Positions 41,948 through 50,380 of a stretch of DNA of 64,000 nt are shown here, one piece after another. Source of the DNA: Fen-330 sp050008465 (GTDB lineage: Bacteria > Acidobacteriota > Terriglobia > Bryobacterales > Bryobacteraceae); the NCBI GenBank assembly GCA_050008465.1, contig JBEKMO010000015.1:1-64000 (forward strand), in the 5' to 3' direction. The notes beneath the pieces were generated by a model that was not told the origin of the DNA, made no database searches, and saw nothing but the letters and a program-made list of their open reading frames with translations. The translations under genes were made by a program, and so were the position numbers. How positions within the stretch are numbered: the stretch's first letter is position 1; the number at the start of each line of letters is the position of its first letter.

Positions 41948-43615
41948 GTGAAGCTCAGATCCGTGCTCTGGTCGGTCCCGCTGGTTGCGCTGGCCGCTGG
42001 CGCGGTCGCGGTCGCGCCGATCACCTTCGAGGAGATTGCCGACGCCGCCGGAGTCCACTTTGTCACCCACACTTCGCCAACGCCCCGGAAATATCAGCCG
42101 GAGCCAATGGTGGCCGGCGTGGCGGTCTTCGACTACGACGGCGACGGTTATCCCGACATCTACTTCGTCAATGGCGGAGGTATGCCTTCGCTCACGCGAG
42201 ACGGACCGCAATTCAGCAACCGCCTGTTTCACAACAACGGGAACCTGACATTTTCCGATGTCACGGACAGGGCCGGCGTTGCAGGCGCCGGGTACGGGAT
42301 GGGCGTCGCGGTCGGCGACTATGACAACGACGGACGGCCGGACATTTTCCTCGCGAGCTTGACCGCCAACCAGTTGTTTCATAACAATGGCGATGGCACC
42401 TTCACGGATGTCACTGCCCGAGCGGGCGTGAGCGGCGGAATGTTCGCCGGCAGGAAGATGTGGTCCGTTGCGGCGGCGTGGCTGGATTACAACAACGACG
42501 GCCTGCTCGACCTGTTCGTGTCGAATTACTGCCAGTGGCAGCCCGGCAGCGATCCGGACTGCGTGATCAACGGGCACCGGGTATATTGCAGCCCGCGCTA
42601 CTATAAGCCGCTTCCCAACACGTTATACCGCAACAACGGCGACGGCACCTTTACCGACGTCTCCGTGGAGACTGGCATTGCGCAACATCCGGGGCGCGGG
42701 ATGGGAGTGGCGGTCGCGGACTACGACGGCGACGGCTATCCGGACATCTTCGTCGCCAACGACGACGCTCCGAACCAGTTATTCCACAATCTCGGCGGCA
42801 AACGGTTCGAAGAGGTGGGCGAGGATCAACTAGTGGCTTTCGCCCAGGACGGGAAGCTCATTTCGGGTATGGGCGCGGACTTCCGCGATGTGTTCAATAC
42901 GGGGCGACCTGCCATCTGGGTCAGCGCCCTCGAGCAACAGACGTTCCCATTGTTCGTGAGGTCCGGGAGCGGTCCCTTCCAGGACGGCACGGCGAGAGCG
43001 GGACTGGCATGGGAGACCTCCCTGATGGCGGGATGGTCCAATGCAATGGTGGACCTCGATAACGACGGATGGAAGGACCTGATCGTGGCCCGGTCCAACG
43101 TGACGGACAACATCGCCTTGTTTTCGCAACGCTCCAATGAAGAGCCGAACGCGGTCCTGCGCAACCTCGGAAACGGGCGCTTCCAGAACATCAGCGCGAC
43201 CGCCGGCCCGGACTTCCAGATCCCGGCGGCGCATCGGGGACTCGCCTTTGGAGACCTGGACAACGATGGGCTGCCAGACATCGTGATCTCCGTATCGAAT
43301 GGCCGCGCCAAGGTTTTTCACAATACGACCAAGAGCGGAAATCACTGGTTGTGGCTACAGTTGACGGGGACCAAGAGCAACCGCATGGGTATCGGCGCCC
43401 GCATCCGGCTCACCGCGAGCGACGGTTCGGTCCAGTACAATCACCTGACCACCAGCACCGGATATGCTGCGTCGAGCGACCCCAGGGTGCACTTCGGACT
43501 GGGCCGGGCGGCATCGGCCAGCGAGATCGAGATCCTCTGGCCCAGCGGGATTCGACAGGTGCTTCGCGATGTGCCGGCCGACCGGGTGCTCCCGGTCACC
43601 GAGCCCCGCAAGTGA
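41948..43615 (+). CDS. CRTAC1/ASPIC-UnbV family secreted beta-propeller protein (first copy)
   Basis: A 555-residue exported protein starting at a GTG (signal MKLRSVLWSVPLVALAAGAVA). It has FG-GAP/VCBS repeats with calcium-binding-like loops (FDYDGDGYPDIYFVNGGG, GDYDNDGRPDIFLA, ADYDGDGYPDIFVANDD, GDLDNDGLPDIVIS) forming an integrin-like beta-propeller. The ASPIC/UnbV domain at the C-terminus has LTGTKSNRMGIGARIRLTASDGS, TGYAASSDPRVHFGLG and IEILWPSG. The function of bacterial CRTAC1 proteins is unknown; extracellular adhesion or polysaccharide binding is inferred. A paralogue of equal length lies at 57657-59327. Confidence 0.9.
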   Translation: MKLRSVLWSVPLVALAAGAVAVAPITFEEIADAAGVHFVTHTSPTPRKYQPEPMVAGVAVFDYDGDGYPDIYFVNGGGMPSLTRDGPQFSNRLFHNNGNLTFSDVTDRAGVAGAGYGMGVAVGDYDNDGRPDIFLASLTANQLFHNNGDGTFTDVTARAGVSGGMFAGRKMWSVAAAWLDYNNDGLLDLFVSNYCQWQPGSDPDCVINGHRVYCSPRYYKPLPNTLYRNNGDGTFTDVSVETGIAQHPGRGMGVAVADYDGDGYPDIFVANDDAPNQLFHNLGGKRFEEVGEDQLVAFAQDGKLISGMGADFRDVFNTGRPAIWVSALEQQTFPLFVRSGSGPFQDGTARAGLAWETSLMAGWSNAMVDLDNDGWKDLIVARSNVTDNIALFSQRSNEEPNAVLRNLGNGRFQNISATAGPDFQIPAAHRGLAFGDLDNDGLPDIVISVSNGRAKVFHNTTKSGNHWLWLQLTGTKSNRMGIGARIRLTASDGSVQYNHLTTSTGYAASSDPRVHFGLGRAASASEIEILWPSGIRQVLRDVPADRVLPVTEPRK

Positions 43616-43634
43616 CCGGGCATTTCCTCAAGCC

Positions 43635-44753
43635 TCAAGGGCCCGGGATTAGGACCGGCTCCTGCTCCGCACGCAAGCGGCTAAACTCGGCCCTTTCCTT
43701 GCGGGCGTCGGCATCTCTTCCGGCGCGGCTGTAGGCCTGCGCCAGGTAGAAGTGCGCTTTCGCGGCGCCGGGCGCGAGCTTCACCGCGTTTTCCAGAGCC
43801 GCAATCGCCTGGCTCGTCTGGTCCGCCTCAAGCAGTGCCCGTCCCAGAGTGGCCTGGCACAAAGCGCTCCCCGGCTCCAGCCGCGCCGCTTCCCGGGCCA
43901 ATTCCACGGACTCCTTGGTGTCGCCCCGCTTGATCAACAGGAGCGCCAGTTGTACCCGGGCCAGCACATGGTGAGGCACGATCCGCAGCACTTTCCGGTA
44001 CTCCTCCTCCGCGGCGGCCGGGTCCTGGCCTGTCAAGAACACCCCGTACATGTAATGCACGCCCGGCTCGCCGGGAAACTGCGCGACGAGTTGTTCGAAC
44101 AGGGGGCGCGATTGGCCGGCCCGCTCGGCCACAAAGGCGCCCGTCGCACGTCCCGCCAGCTCGACCAGGGGACGCCTGGCGGCCGGCAGACTCGCGGGCA
44201 GCGTGTTCATTGCAAGCGCGCTCAGGCCCAGCGCCTCGATCACCTCGGGAGTCTCGTGGCCTGCCTTGGCCAAGGGCCGCAACTGCTCCATCGCCCCGGC
44301 GAAATCGGAAAACCGCAGATAGATGAGAGCGGCGTGGTAGTGCACTGCCGTCACGAAGGCCGGCTTGTCGGCCAGCCCAATGGACTCCCCTCTGAGAATG
44401 CCCGCGAGCGCCTCCTTGTAGTTCCCCAGTTCGTACTCGGCCAGGCCCAGAAAAGCCCACGGTGTGCCCTTTTGCGGCACCAGCTCGACGCCTTTGCGCA
44501 ACGCATCCCGCGATTCGGCAAATCGTCCCAGTTGATATAGGCTGGCTCCCATGTAAAGCCAGCCTTCGGCCCAGTCCGGGCGGATGGCAAGCGCCTTCCG
44601 GTACAGGGCGGCGGCGTCGGCGGGATGCACGTCGAGCGCTGCCGCGGCCCGGCGCGAAAGGTCGTCAAAATCGCCGCGAGCGACCTGGGCCTCCGCCGCC
44701 CCGGCCACCAGAAGGAGCCCCAGCGCGGCAATGCTGGATGTGACAGACCTCAT
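43635..44753 (-). CDS. Exported TPR-repeat protein
   Basis: A 372-residue protein with signal peptide MRSVTSSIAALGLLLVAGAAEAQ and tetratricopeptide repeats over most of the chain (ALAIRPDWAEGWLYMGASLYQLGRFAESRDALRKGVELVP; LALLLIKRGDTKESVELAREAARLEPGSALCQATLGRALLEADQTSQAIAALENAVKLAPGAAKAHFYLAQAYSRAGR). It is a likely periplasmic scaffold. It is convergent with CRTAC1 (19-bp gap) and divergent from the large VWA gene. Confidence 0.85.
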   Translation of the reverse strand: MRSVTSSIAALGLLLVAGAAEAQVARGDFDDLSRRAAAALDVHPADAAALYRKALAIRPDWAEGWLYMGASLYQLGRFAESRDALRKGVELVPQKGTPWAFLGLAEYELGNYKEALAGILRGESIGLADKPAFVTAVHYHAALIYLRFSDFAGAMEQLRPLAKAGHETPEVIEALGLSALAMNTLPASLPAARRPLVELAGRATGAFVAERAGQSRPLFEQLVAQFPGEPGVHYMYGVFLTGQDPAAAEEEYRKVLRIVPHHVLARVQLALLLIKRGDTKESVELAREAARLEPGSALCQATLGRALLEADQTSQAIAALENAVKLAPGAAKAHFYLAQAYSRAGRDADARKERAEFSRLRAEQEPVLIPGP

Positions 44754-44858
44754 GGGCGATCCGGCGAAACTGTAATTCTACATCGGTCCGCTGAGCCGGT
44801 GTGTCGCACGCCCGAACTTTGCCGTGACCGGCGCGCGGGTATACAATCGGGTGGAACC

Positions 44859-47783
44859 ATGGAACGTCGATTCATTCTCGCTCTAGTCAGTACCTTGATT
44901 GCCGCTGCGTGCGTGCCGGCGGGTGCGCGCGCTGAATCCGCGGGGGCGCCCCCGGCGGACAAGGCGGAGGCAGCGCCTCCATCACGGGAAGGCGAGGCCG
45001 CTCTCGACCTGGTTGTGCGCGACAAGCACGGCCGTCTCATCCGCGATTTGCGGCCTGAAGAGATTAAGCTCACCGATGGGGGCGAGCCTGCCGTCATCCG
45101 CTCGGTTCGTCTGGCCGGGTCGATACCGCAGGGCGCCGGCCGGGAGAACCGGCCACCGCACGCGATCGTGCTGATGTTCGACTCCCTGGGCGCAGATGCC
45201 GCGAGGTTGGCTCGTGAAGGTGCGCTGGAACTGGTAAGAGACTCCGCGGAGGCGGATGCGGTGGTCGCGGTCCTGTTCATCGGTAGCAGGGTAGGTGTGC
45301 TCCAGCCCTTTACCTCCGATCGTGACGCGCTGAAGAAGTCGGTCGAGATGGCCACCTCTTCCGGATCGCGCCGCTCCGAGACGGTTACATCGGTCGAGGA
45401 CGGATTGCGGCGTTTGCCGCCGGAGACCGGCGCTGCCGGCCAGGCGCCGCCGGCACAACTGTTGTTGGAGGCCGTGGCGGCCTCCGAGCGGGCCGCGCGC
45501 GACCAGAGGGCCCGGCCGGCCATGGCATCGCTGATTGGTTTGGCCAGAACCCTGGCGAAGCTGCCCGGCCGCAAGGTCATTGTCTACTTTTCGGAGGGGA
45601 TGCGGCTCTCCACCTCCGAATCGACCCTGTTCCAGGGCCTGATCAGCGAGTCCAACACCAGCCGCGTGAGCGTGTACGCCGTGGACGCCAGCGAAACCAC
45701 CGTTCAAGCTTCGGCGCAGGCGATGCTGGCGGTCGTCACTGCCACCTCCAACATCCGTGCCAGCGGGATAGTCGTCGTAGGAACCAACCAGCCCCCACCC
45801 GTGGCACCGGGGGGGGGAGCGAACGTGCAGCAGTACCCATACCCGGCAGGCCGCCAGTACGGATCGATCTCCGATGGGATGCCAACGGGCGCCCAGGAGG
45901 CTTTGCGAGAGCTGTCGGTCTCCACCGGCGGGCTGCTCGTGCCGGCCGACGCGGATGTGAAGAAGCAGATGCGGCGGATCCTCGAAGATGAAACCAACTA
46001 TTACGAAATCGTTTACTCGCCGCATGAAGAACCGCGGCAAGGCCAATTCCGGAAAATTGGGATCGAGATGAGCCGCCCGGGCCTGCAAGTCCAGGGCCCC
46101 AGCGGTTACATCGCACTGCCTTCGTCCACGGGGCAGTTTGCCGTTTTTGAGGCGCCTCTGGCCAAGGCGATCCGCGACCAGAGCGGTGAACAGGATCCGG
46201 GGATCCGCGTCCGGGCGTTCGAGGTGCGCCCCGGCGCGGGAACGGTCACCGGGGAAGTGGTGGCGGAGATCCCGCTATCCCGTCTGCACGTTCAGGAAAT
46301 CGCCGCCGAGAAGGTCGCCCGGCTCCATTTCTCGGTGCTGGCTCTGCTACTGGATCAATCCGGCCGCGAGATCGCCCGCTGCAGCGAGGATGTGCCCTGG
46401 CGGGTGGCTCTCGAGACCAAGGCTCGCTCGCTCGCCGAAGTTTACACCTTTGCCAGACCGTTCGCAGCACCACCGGGCAAGTACCGGGTCGAAGTCGCGC
46501 TCCACGACCGCCTTGCCGACAAGATCGCTCTCGCGCACGCGACCTTCGAGTCTCGGGCGGCGAATGTGCCGGCGATGAGCGAGGCGATTCTGGCGCGCAC
46601 GCTCGAGGACGCCCCCCCGGCGACCGATCTCGACGATCCGATGCTCTTCGGAGCCAAGCGTGTCGTTCCCGATCTCCGCCCGGTCGTCACTGACGCGCAT
46701 GAAGAAGCGCTACCGCTGTTTCTGATTCTCTATCCCGACCTCTCCGTCCACGCGGAGCCCACGCTGGCGGTCCAGGTTCTCGGCTCCGGCGTCACGACCA
46801 AGGCGACGCCGCTGGCTTTGGGCCAAACCGCGGGCCGGCGCTCTATTCCGTATGTCGTGGATATCCCCGTGAAGAAGCTCCCGGCCGGCACCTACACGGT
46901 TAAGGCCACCTTTGCCCAGGGCGCGGCGCGGATCGAGCGCGAGGCCAGTTTCGTCGTGGCCGGCGAATTACGGCCCGCTGCTCCTCCCGAGACCGCCGCC
47001 GCGGCGCCTCCGCCCGACTTCCCCGAGTCCATTTCCCTTCCAAAGCCACGCGTGGAAGCCGGGGAGAAACTCAGCGAGAAAGAACAGGCTACGATTCTCG
47101 CCGGCGGACGGGAGCGCGCCCTGGCCTACTCGAATTCCTTGCCGAACATCTCCTGCATCGAGACCACGCGGCGCTTTGCGTTGAAGTCCGGCGCCAACGA
47201 GTGGAAGCCCCAGGACACCCTTTCCGAGCTGGTCCGGTATCTGGACGGAATGGAAGATCGCAGGCTGCTTGAAGTGAACGGCGCACCCCTCGCGGGAGAT
47301 CGCTCCAGCCTGGCGGGAACGTTTTCCAGCGGAGAGTTCGGCCATCTCTTGAAGGTCGTGTTCGGCGACAAGGCGCACGCAACGTTCACCTGGAAGGAGA
47401 CCGCCTTCCTCGACGGAGTGCGCTGCCAGGTTTATACGTGCAAAGTGGACCGCGCGCATTCTGGGTACCGGCTCGCCACCAAGGGTGGCCAGCAGGGCAT
47501 CAATGTCGCCTACATCGGCACCGTGTACATCACTGCTTCAACCTTCAATATCCGCCGCGTGAGCATAGAAGCGATCGAGATCCCTTCCGACTTCCCGGTC
47601 CGGGCGTCTTCTGTCACGGTTGACTATGCCCACGTGCGGGTCGGCGATTCCGATTACCTGCTCCCCGTCTCCGGGGCCGTGGAATTGCAGCAGGGCCGGA
47701 AGTCCCGCGTCCGAAACGAGGTACGGTTCCGGGATTATCATCGCCTCGGCAGCCAGACTACCATCCGCTATTCGGTCAACTAG
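44859..47783 (+). CDS. VWFA-related acidobacterial protein with C-terminal extension
   Basis: A 974-residue secreted protein. The signal MERRFILALVSTLIAAACVPAGARA starts at 44859; the open frame begins earlier but without conservation. The N-terminal module is LDLVVRDKHGRLIRDLRPEEIKLTDGGE. A von Willebrand A-like domain follows (HAIVLMFDSLGADAARLAREGALELV), whose metal-site motif is degenerate compared with DxSxS. The central region has LSVSTGGLLVPADADVKKQMRRILEDETNYYEIVYSP, the diagnostic end of the family. The last ~220 residues (ALAYSNSLPNISCIETTRR onward, about residue 753) form an additional domain seen in many acidobacterial secreted proteins. A TATACAAT -10-like element lies upstream. 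The function is unknown. Confidence 0.85.
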   Translation: MERRFILALVSTLIAAACVPAGARAESAGAPPADKAEAAPPSREGEAALDLVVRDKHGRLIRDLRPEEIKLTDGGEPAVIRSVRLAGSIPQGAGRENRPPHAIVLMFDSLGADAARLAREGALELVRDSAEADAVVAVLFIGSRVGVLQPFTSDRDALKKSVEMATSSGSRRSETVTSVEDGLRRLPPETGAAGQAPPAQLLLEAVAASERAARDQRARPAMASLIGLARTLAKLPGRKVIVYFSEGMRLSTSESTLFQGLISESNTSRVSVYAVDASETTVQASAQAMLAVVTATSNIRASGIVVVGTNQPPPVAPGGGANVQQYPYPAGRQYGSISDGMPTGAQEALRELSVSTGGLLVPADADVKKQMRRILEDETNYYEIVYSPHEEPRQGQFRKIGIEMSRPGLQVQGPSGYIALPSSTGQFAVFEAPLAKAIRDQSGEQDPGIRVRAFEVRPGAGTVTGEVVAEIPLSRLHVQEIAAEKVARLHFSVLALLLDQSGREIARCSEDVPWRVALETKARSLAEVYTFARPFAAPPGKYRVEVALHDRLADKIALAHATFESRAANVPAMSEAILARTLEDAPPATDLDDPMLFGAKRVVPDLRPVVTDAHEEALPLFLILYPDLSVHAEPTLAVQVLGSGVTTKATPLALGQTAGRRSIPYVVDIPVKKLPAGTYTVKATFAQGAARIEREASFVVAGELRPAAPPETAAAAPPPDFPESISLPKPRVEAGEKLSEKEQATILAGGRERALAYSNSLPNISCIETTRRFALKSGANEWKPQDTLSELVRYLDGMEDRRLLEVNGAPLAGDRSSLAGTFSSGEFGHLLKVVFGDKAHATFTWKETAFLDGVRCQVYTCKVDRAHSGYRLATKGGQQGINVAYIGTVYITASTFNIRRVSIEAIEIPSDFPVRASSVTVDYAHVRVGDSDYLLPVSGAVELQQGRKSRVRNEVRFRDYHRLGSQTTIRYSVN

Positions 47784-47878
47784 CTTCCCCCGGTAGCTCC
47801 AGGTCCGACGGGCCGGAGCCGGTCGTGTTGCCCATGCCGGCGGGACTCAGCTATCATCCGGGTATCGGGGTGTGAGAA

Positions 47879-50365
47879 ATGAGATCTCCGCATGCCTGGG
47901 TGCTCGTCGTGGGAGCGGCGAGTCTGCTATCGGTAGCGGTGGCTGAAAGGTTAGCGGCGCAGCGCGCGAACTCTTCAGGGCATTCCGCCGAGTCTGGGCC
48001 GGCGGCTCTCATTACCATCGATTACCCCCCGCAGGCGGCCATTCTTCCGCCGGAGTTGCCTGCCATCGCTTTCCGCTGGCGCGACACCTCGCATAGCGCG
48101 GCCCTATGGCGAATCGTGATTGCCTTTGCCGACGGAGCGCCGAGCGTCGACGTGAAGACGCCCGGCACGCGGATGCGTGTCGGCGAGCTCGATCCTCGCT
48201 GCGTGGCTCCCCTCAACCGGCCGCCGGTGTTGACGCCCGAGGAAGCCGCGGGCCGCATCTGGACGCCCGGCAAGGAGACCTGGGCGGCCATCAAGGCGCA
48301 TTCCAGGAAACCGGGCGCTACCATTACCATAACCGGATTTGCGAGCCGGGAAGCTGGCCGGCCCATTTCCTTCGGACAGTCTGTATTCGAGACTTCCGAA
48401 GACCCTGTCGGCGCGCCGATTTTCTACCGGGATGTGCCCCTGATCCCAGCTCAGTCCAAAGGAGAGCTCGGCATTCTGCCAAAAGACGCGATCGGATTCA
48501 TCAAGTGGCGCCTTCGGAATGTCGCCGAGACACAGAGCCGCGTTCTTTTGGAAGGTCTTCCGACCTGCGCCAATTGCCATTCCTTCTCGGCCGACGGCAA
48601 GAGGATCGGGCTGGACGTGGACGGCCCGATGAACGACAAATCGCTCTATGCCGTGGTTCCGCTCCGGAAGGAAACAGTGATTCGTACTCGGGATGTGTTC
48701 AAGTGGAACACCCGCGACGAAATGGGCCGCAGGAAACTGCGAGCCGGGTTCATGTCGCAGGTTTCTCCGGATGGCAAGTACATCCTCACTACCATGGACG
48801 AGCGGAACCCGCTGGCGCTCAATCGGGCGTATGGTCTCGAGGAGAAGTACTATTTCACGGTCTACAAGGACTACCGTTTTGGCCAGGTGTTCTACCCGAC
48901 ACGGGGCATTCTGATATGGCGCGAGGTGGCGACGGGCCGCACCGAGCCTCTGCCGGGAGCCGATGATGCCCGCTTTGTACAGACCGACGGTGTGTGGTCG
49001 CCGGATGGCAAGTGGATCGTCTTCGCCAGAGCGGAGGCCGAGACTGCATTTCCCCCCGGAGCGCCCCCGGCCACGTTTGCCAACGACCCGAACGAGACCC
49101 AGATCCAGTACAGCCTGTACCGGATTCCTTTCAACGAGGGCAGAGGCGGAAAGCCGGAACCCATCGAGAGCGCTTCGCACAACGGCTTCAGCAACAACTT
49201 CCCGAAGATCACTCCGGACGGCCGCTGGATCGTGTATGTGCGGTGCCAGAACGGGCAGTTGATGCGGCCCGACAGCCGGCTCTTCGTCGTGCCGTTTGAA
49301 GGCGGGCAGTCCCGGCTGATGAAGTGCAACACGCCGCTCATGAATTCCTGGCACAGCTTTTCGCCCAACGGCCGGTGGATGGCGTTCGCCTCCAAGGCGC
49401 GGTCTCCGTACACGCAGTTGTACCTGACGCACCTGGACCGCGACGGCAACGACAGCCCGCCGATCCTGATCGAAAATGCGACCGCCTCGAATCGCGCGGT
49501 CAACATTCCGGAGTTTGTGAATATTCCGCCGGACGGCTTTCAGAAGCTGGAAATTCCAGCCACCGAATTCTACCGGGTTTTCGACGTTGCCGCCGACCTC
49601 ATGCAAAAAGGCCACATCTCCGAGTCCATCCCGGAGTGGCGCAAAGCGATCGAGCTGGACCCGGAAGACGAGAGAGTGCGCGTGAATCTGGGCGCCGCTC
49701 TGGACCATGACGGGCAGTCCGAGGAAGCCATCGAGCAGTATCGAAAGGCGACCGAAATCGCGCCGGAACACGCCCCGGCGTACGACAGCCTGGGTTTCGA
49801 TCTGGTGCGGCTGGGCAGACTGGACGAGGCGATCGAGGCCTATTCGACCTCTCTTAGAATCGATCCCGCCAATCCTCATTCCCAGACCAACCTGGGCACC
49901 GCCCTATATCAGAAAGGCAGGATCGAGGAGGCCATCGTGCATAGCCAGAAGGCCCTGGAGCTCGACTCCGGCTCCTTGGATGCCGAAAACACCCTCGGAC
50001 TCTCGCTGGCGAAACAAGGGCGGCTGGACGAGGCCATCGCCCACTTCCAGGCGGCCGCATCCGCGAATCCCGAGTCTCTTCAGTACCAGAACAACCTGGC
50101 ACGGCTGCTGGCGCAAAGAGGCAGATTCGCAGAGGCCATTCCGCACATGGAGCGGGCGGTTAAGCTCTCGAATGCCCGGGAACCGGTGATCCTGAGCCTT
50201 CTGGCTGCGATGTATGCCGAAGTCGGACGGATGCCGGAGGCCATCGATTCGGCGCGCCGGGCTCTCGAGCTGGCCAATCGCAGTGGCGACCGGGAACTGG
50301 CAGCAACTCTGAACGCGAGAATCGCCCGCTACCAGGCCAGGGTTTCCGGCCGGCAGGCCCCCTGA
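47879..50365 (+). CDS. CxxCH/beta-propeller/TPR exported protein (first copy)
   Basis: An 828-residue protein with signal peptide (MRSPHAWVLVVGAASLLSVAVA) and an N-terminal Ig-like domain with LPAIAFRWRDTSHSAALWRI. A c-type-heme-like motif C230-A-N-C-H234 sits in LPTCANCHSFSADGKRIGLD. WD40/PD40-type propeller repeats follow (FMSQVSPDGKYILTTMDE; VWSPDGKWIVFARAEAE; KITPDGRWIVYVRCQNG; SFSPNGRWMAFASKARSPY). From about residue 578 there are at least six TPRs. It may bind a single heme, or the motif may bind another metal. It follows the VWA gene by 95 bp in the same direction. A paralogue fills 61715-64000. Confidence 0.85.
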   Translation: MRSPHAWVLVVGAASLLSVAVAERLAAQRANSSGHSAESGPAALITIDYPPQAAILPPELPAIAFRWRDTSHSAALWRIVIAFADGAPSVDVKTPGTRMRVGELDPRCVAPLNRPPVLTPEEAAGRIWTPGKETWAAIKAHSRKPGATITITGFASREAGRPISFGQSVFETSEDPVGAPIFYRDVPLIPAQSKGELGILPKDAIGFIKWRLRNVAETQSRVLLEGLPTCANCHSFSADGKRIGLDVDGPMNDKSLYAVVPLRKETVIRTRDVFKWNTRDEMGRRKLRAGFMSQVSPDGKYILTTMDERNPLALNRAYGLEEKYYFTVYKDYRFGQVFYPTRGILIWREVATGRTEPLPGADDARFVQTDGVWSPDGKWIVFARAEAETAFPPGAPPATFANDPNETQIQYSLYRIPFNEGRGGKPEPIESASHNGFSNNFPKITPDGRWIVYVRCQNGQLMRPDSRLFVVPFEGGQSRLMKCNTPLMNSWHSFSPNGRWMAFASKARSPYTQLYLTHLDRDGNDSPPILIENATASNRAVNIPEFVNIPPDGFQKLEIPATEFYRVFDVAADLMQKGHISESIPEWRKAIELDPEDERVRVNLGAALDHDGQSEEAIEQYRKATEIAPEHAPAYDSLGFDLVRLGRLDEAIEAYSTSLRIDPANPHSQTNLGTALYQKGRIEEAIVHSQKALELDSGSLDAENTLGLSLAKQGRLDEAIAHFQAAASANPESLQYQNNLARLLAQRGRFAEAIPHMERAVKLSNAREPVILSLLAAMYAEVGRMPEAIDSARRALELANRSGDRELAATLNARIARYQARVSGRQAP

Positions 50366-50380
50366 CCGGCGCGCGACCCG

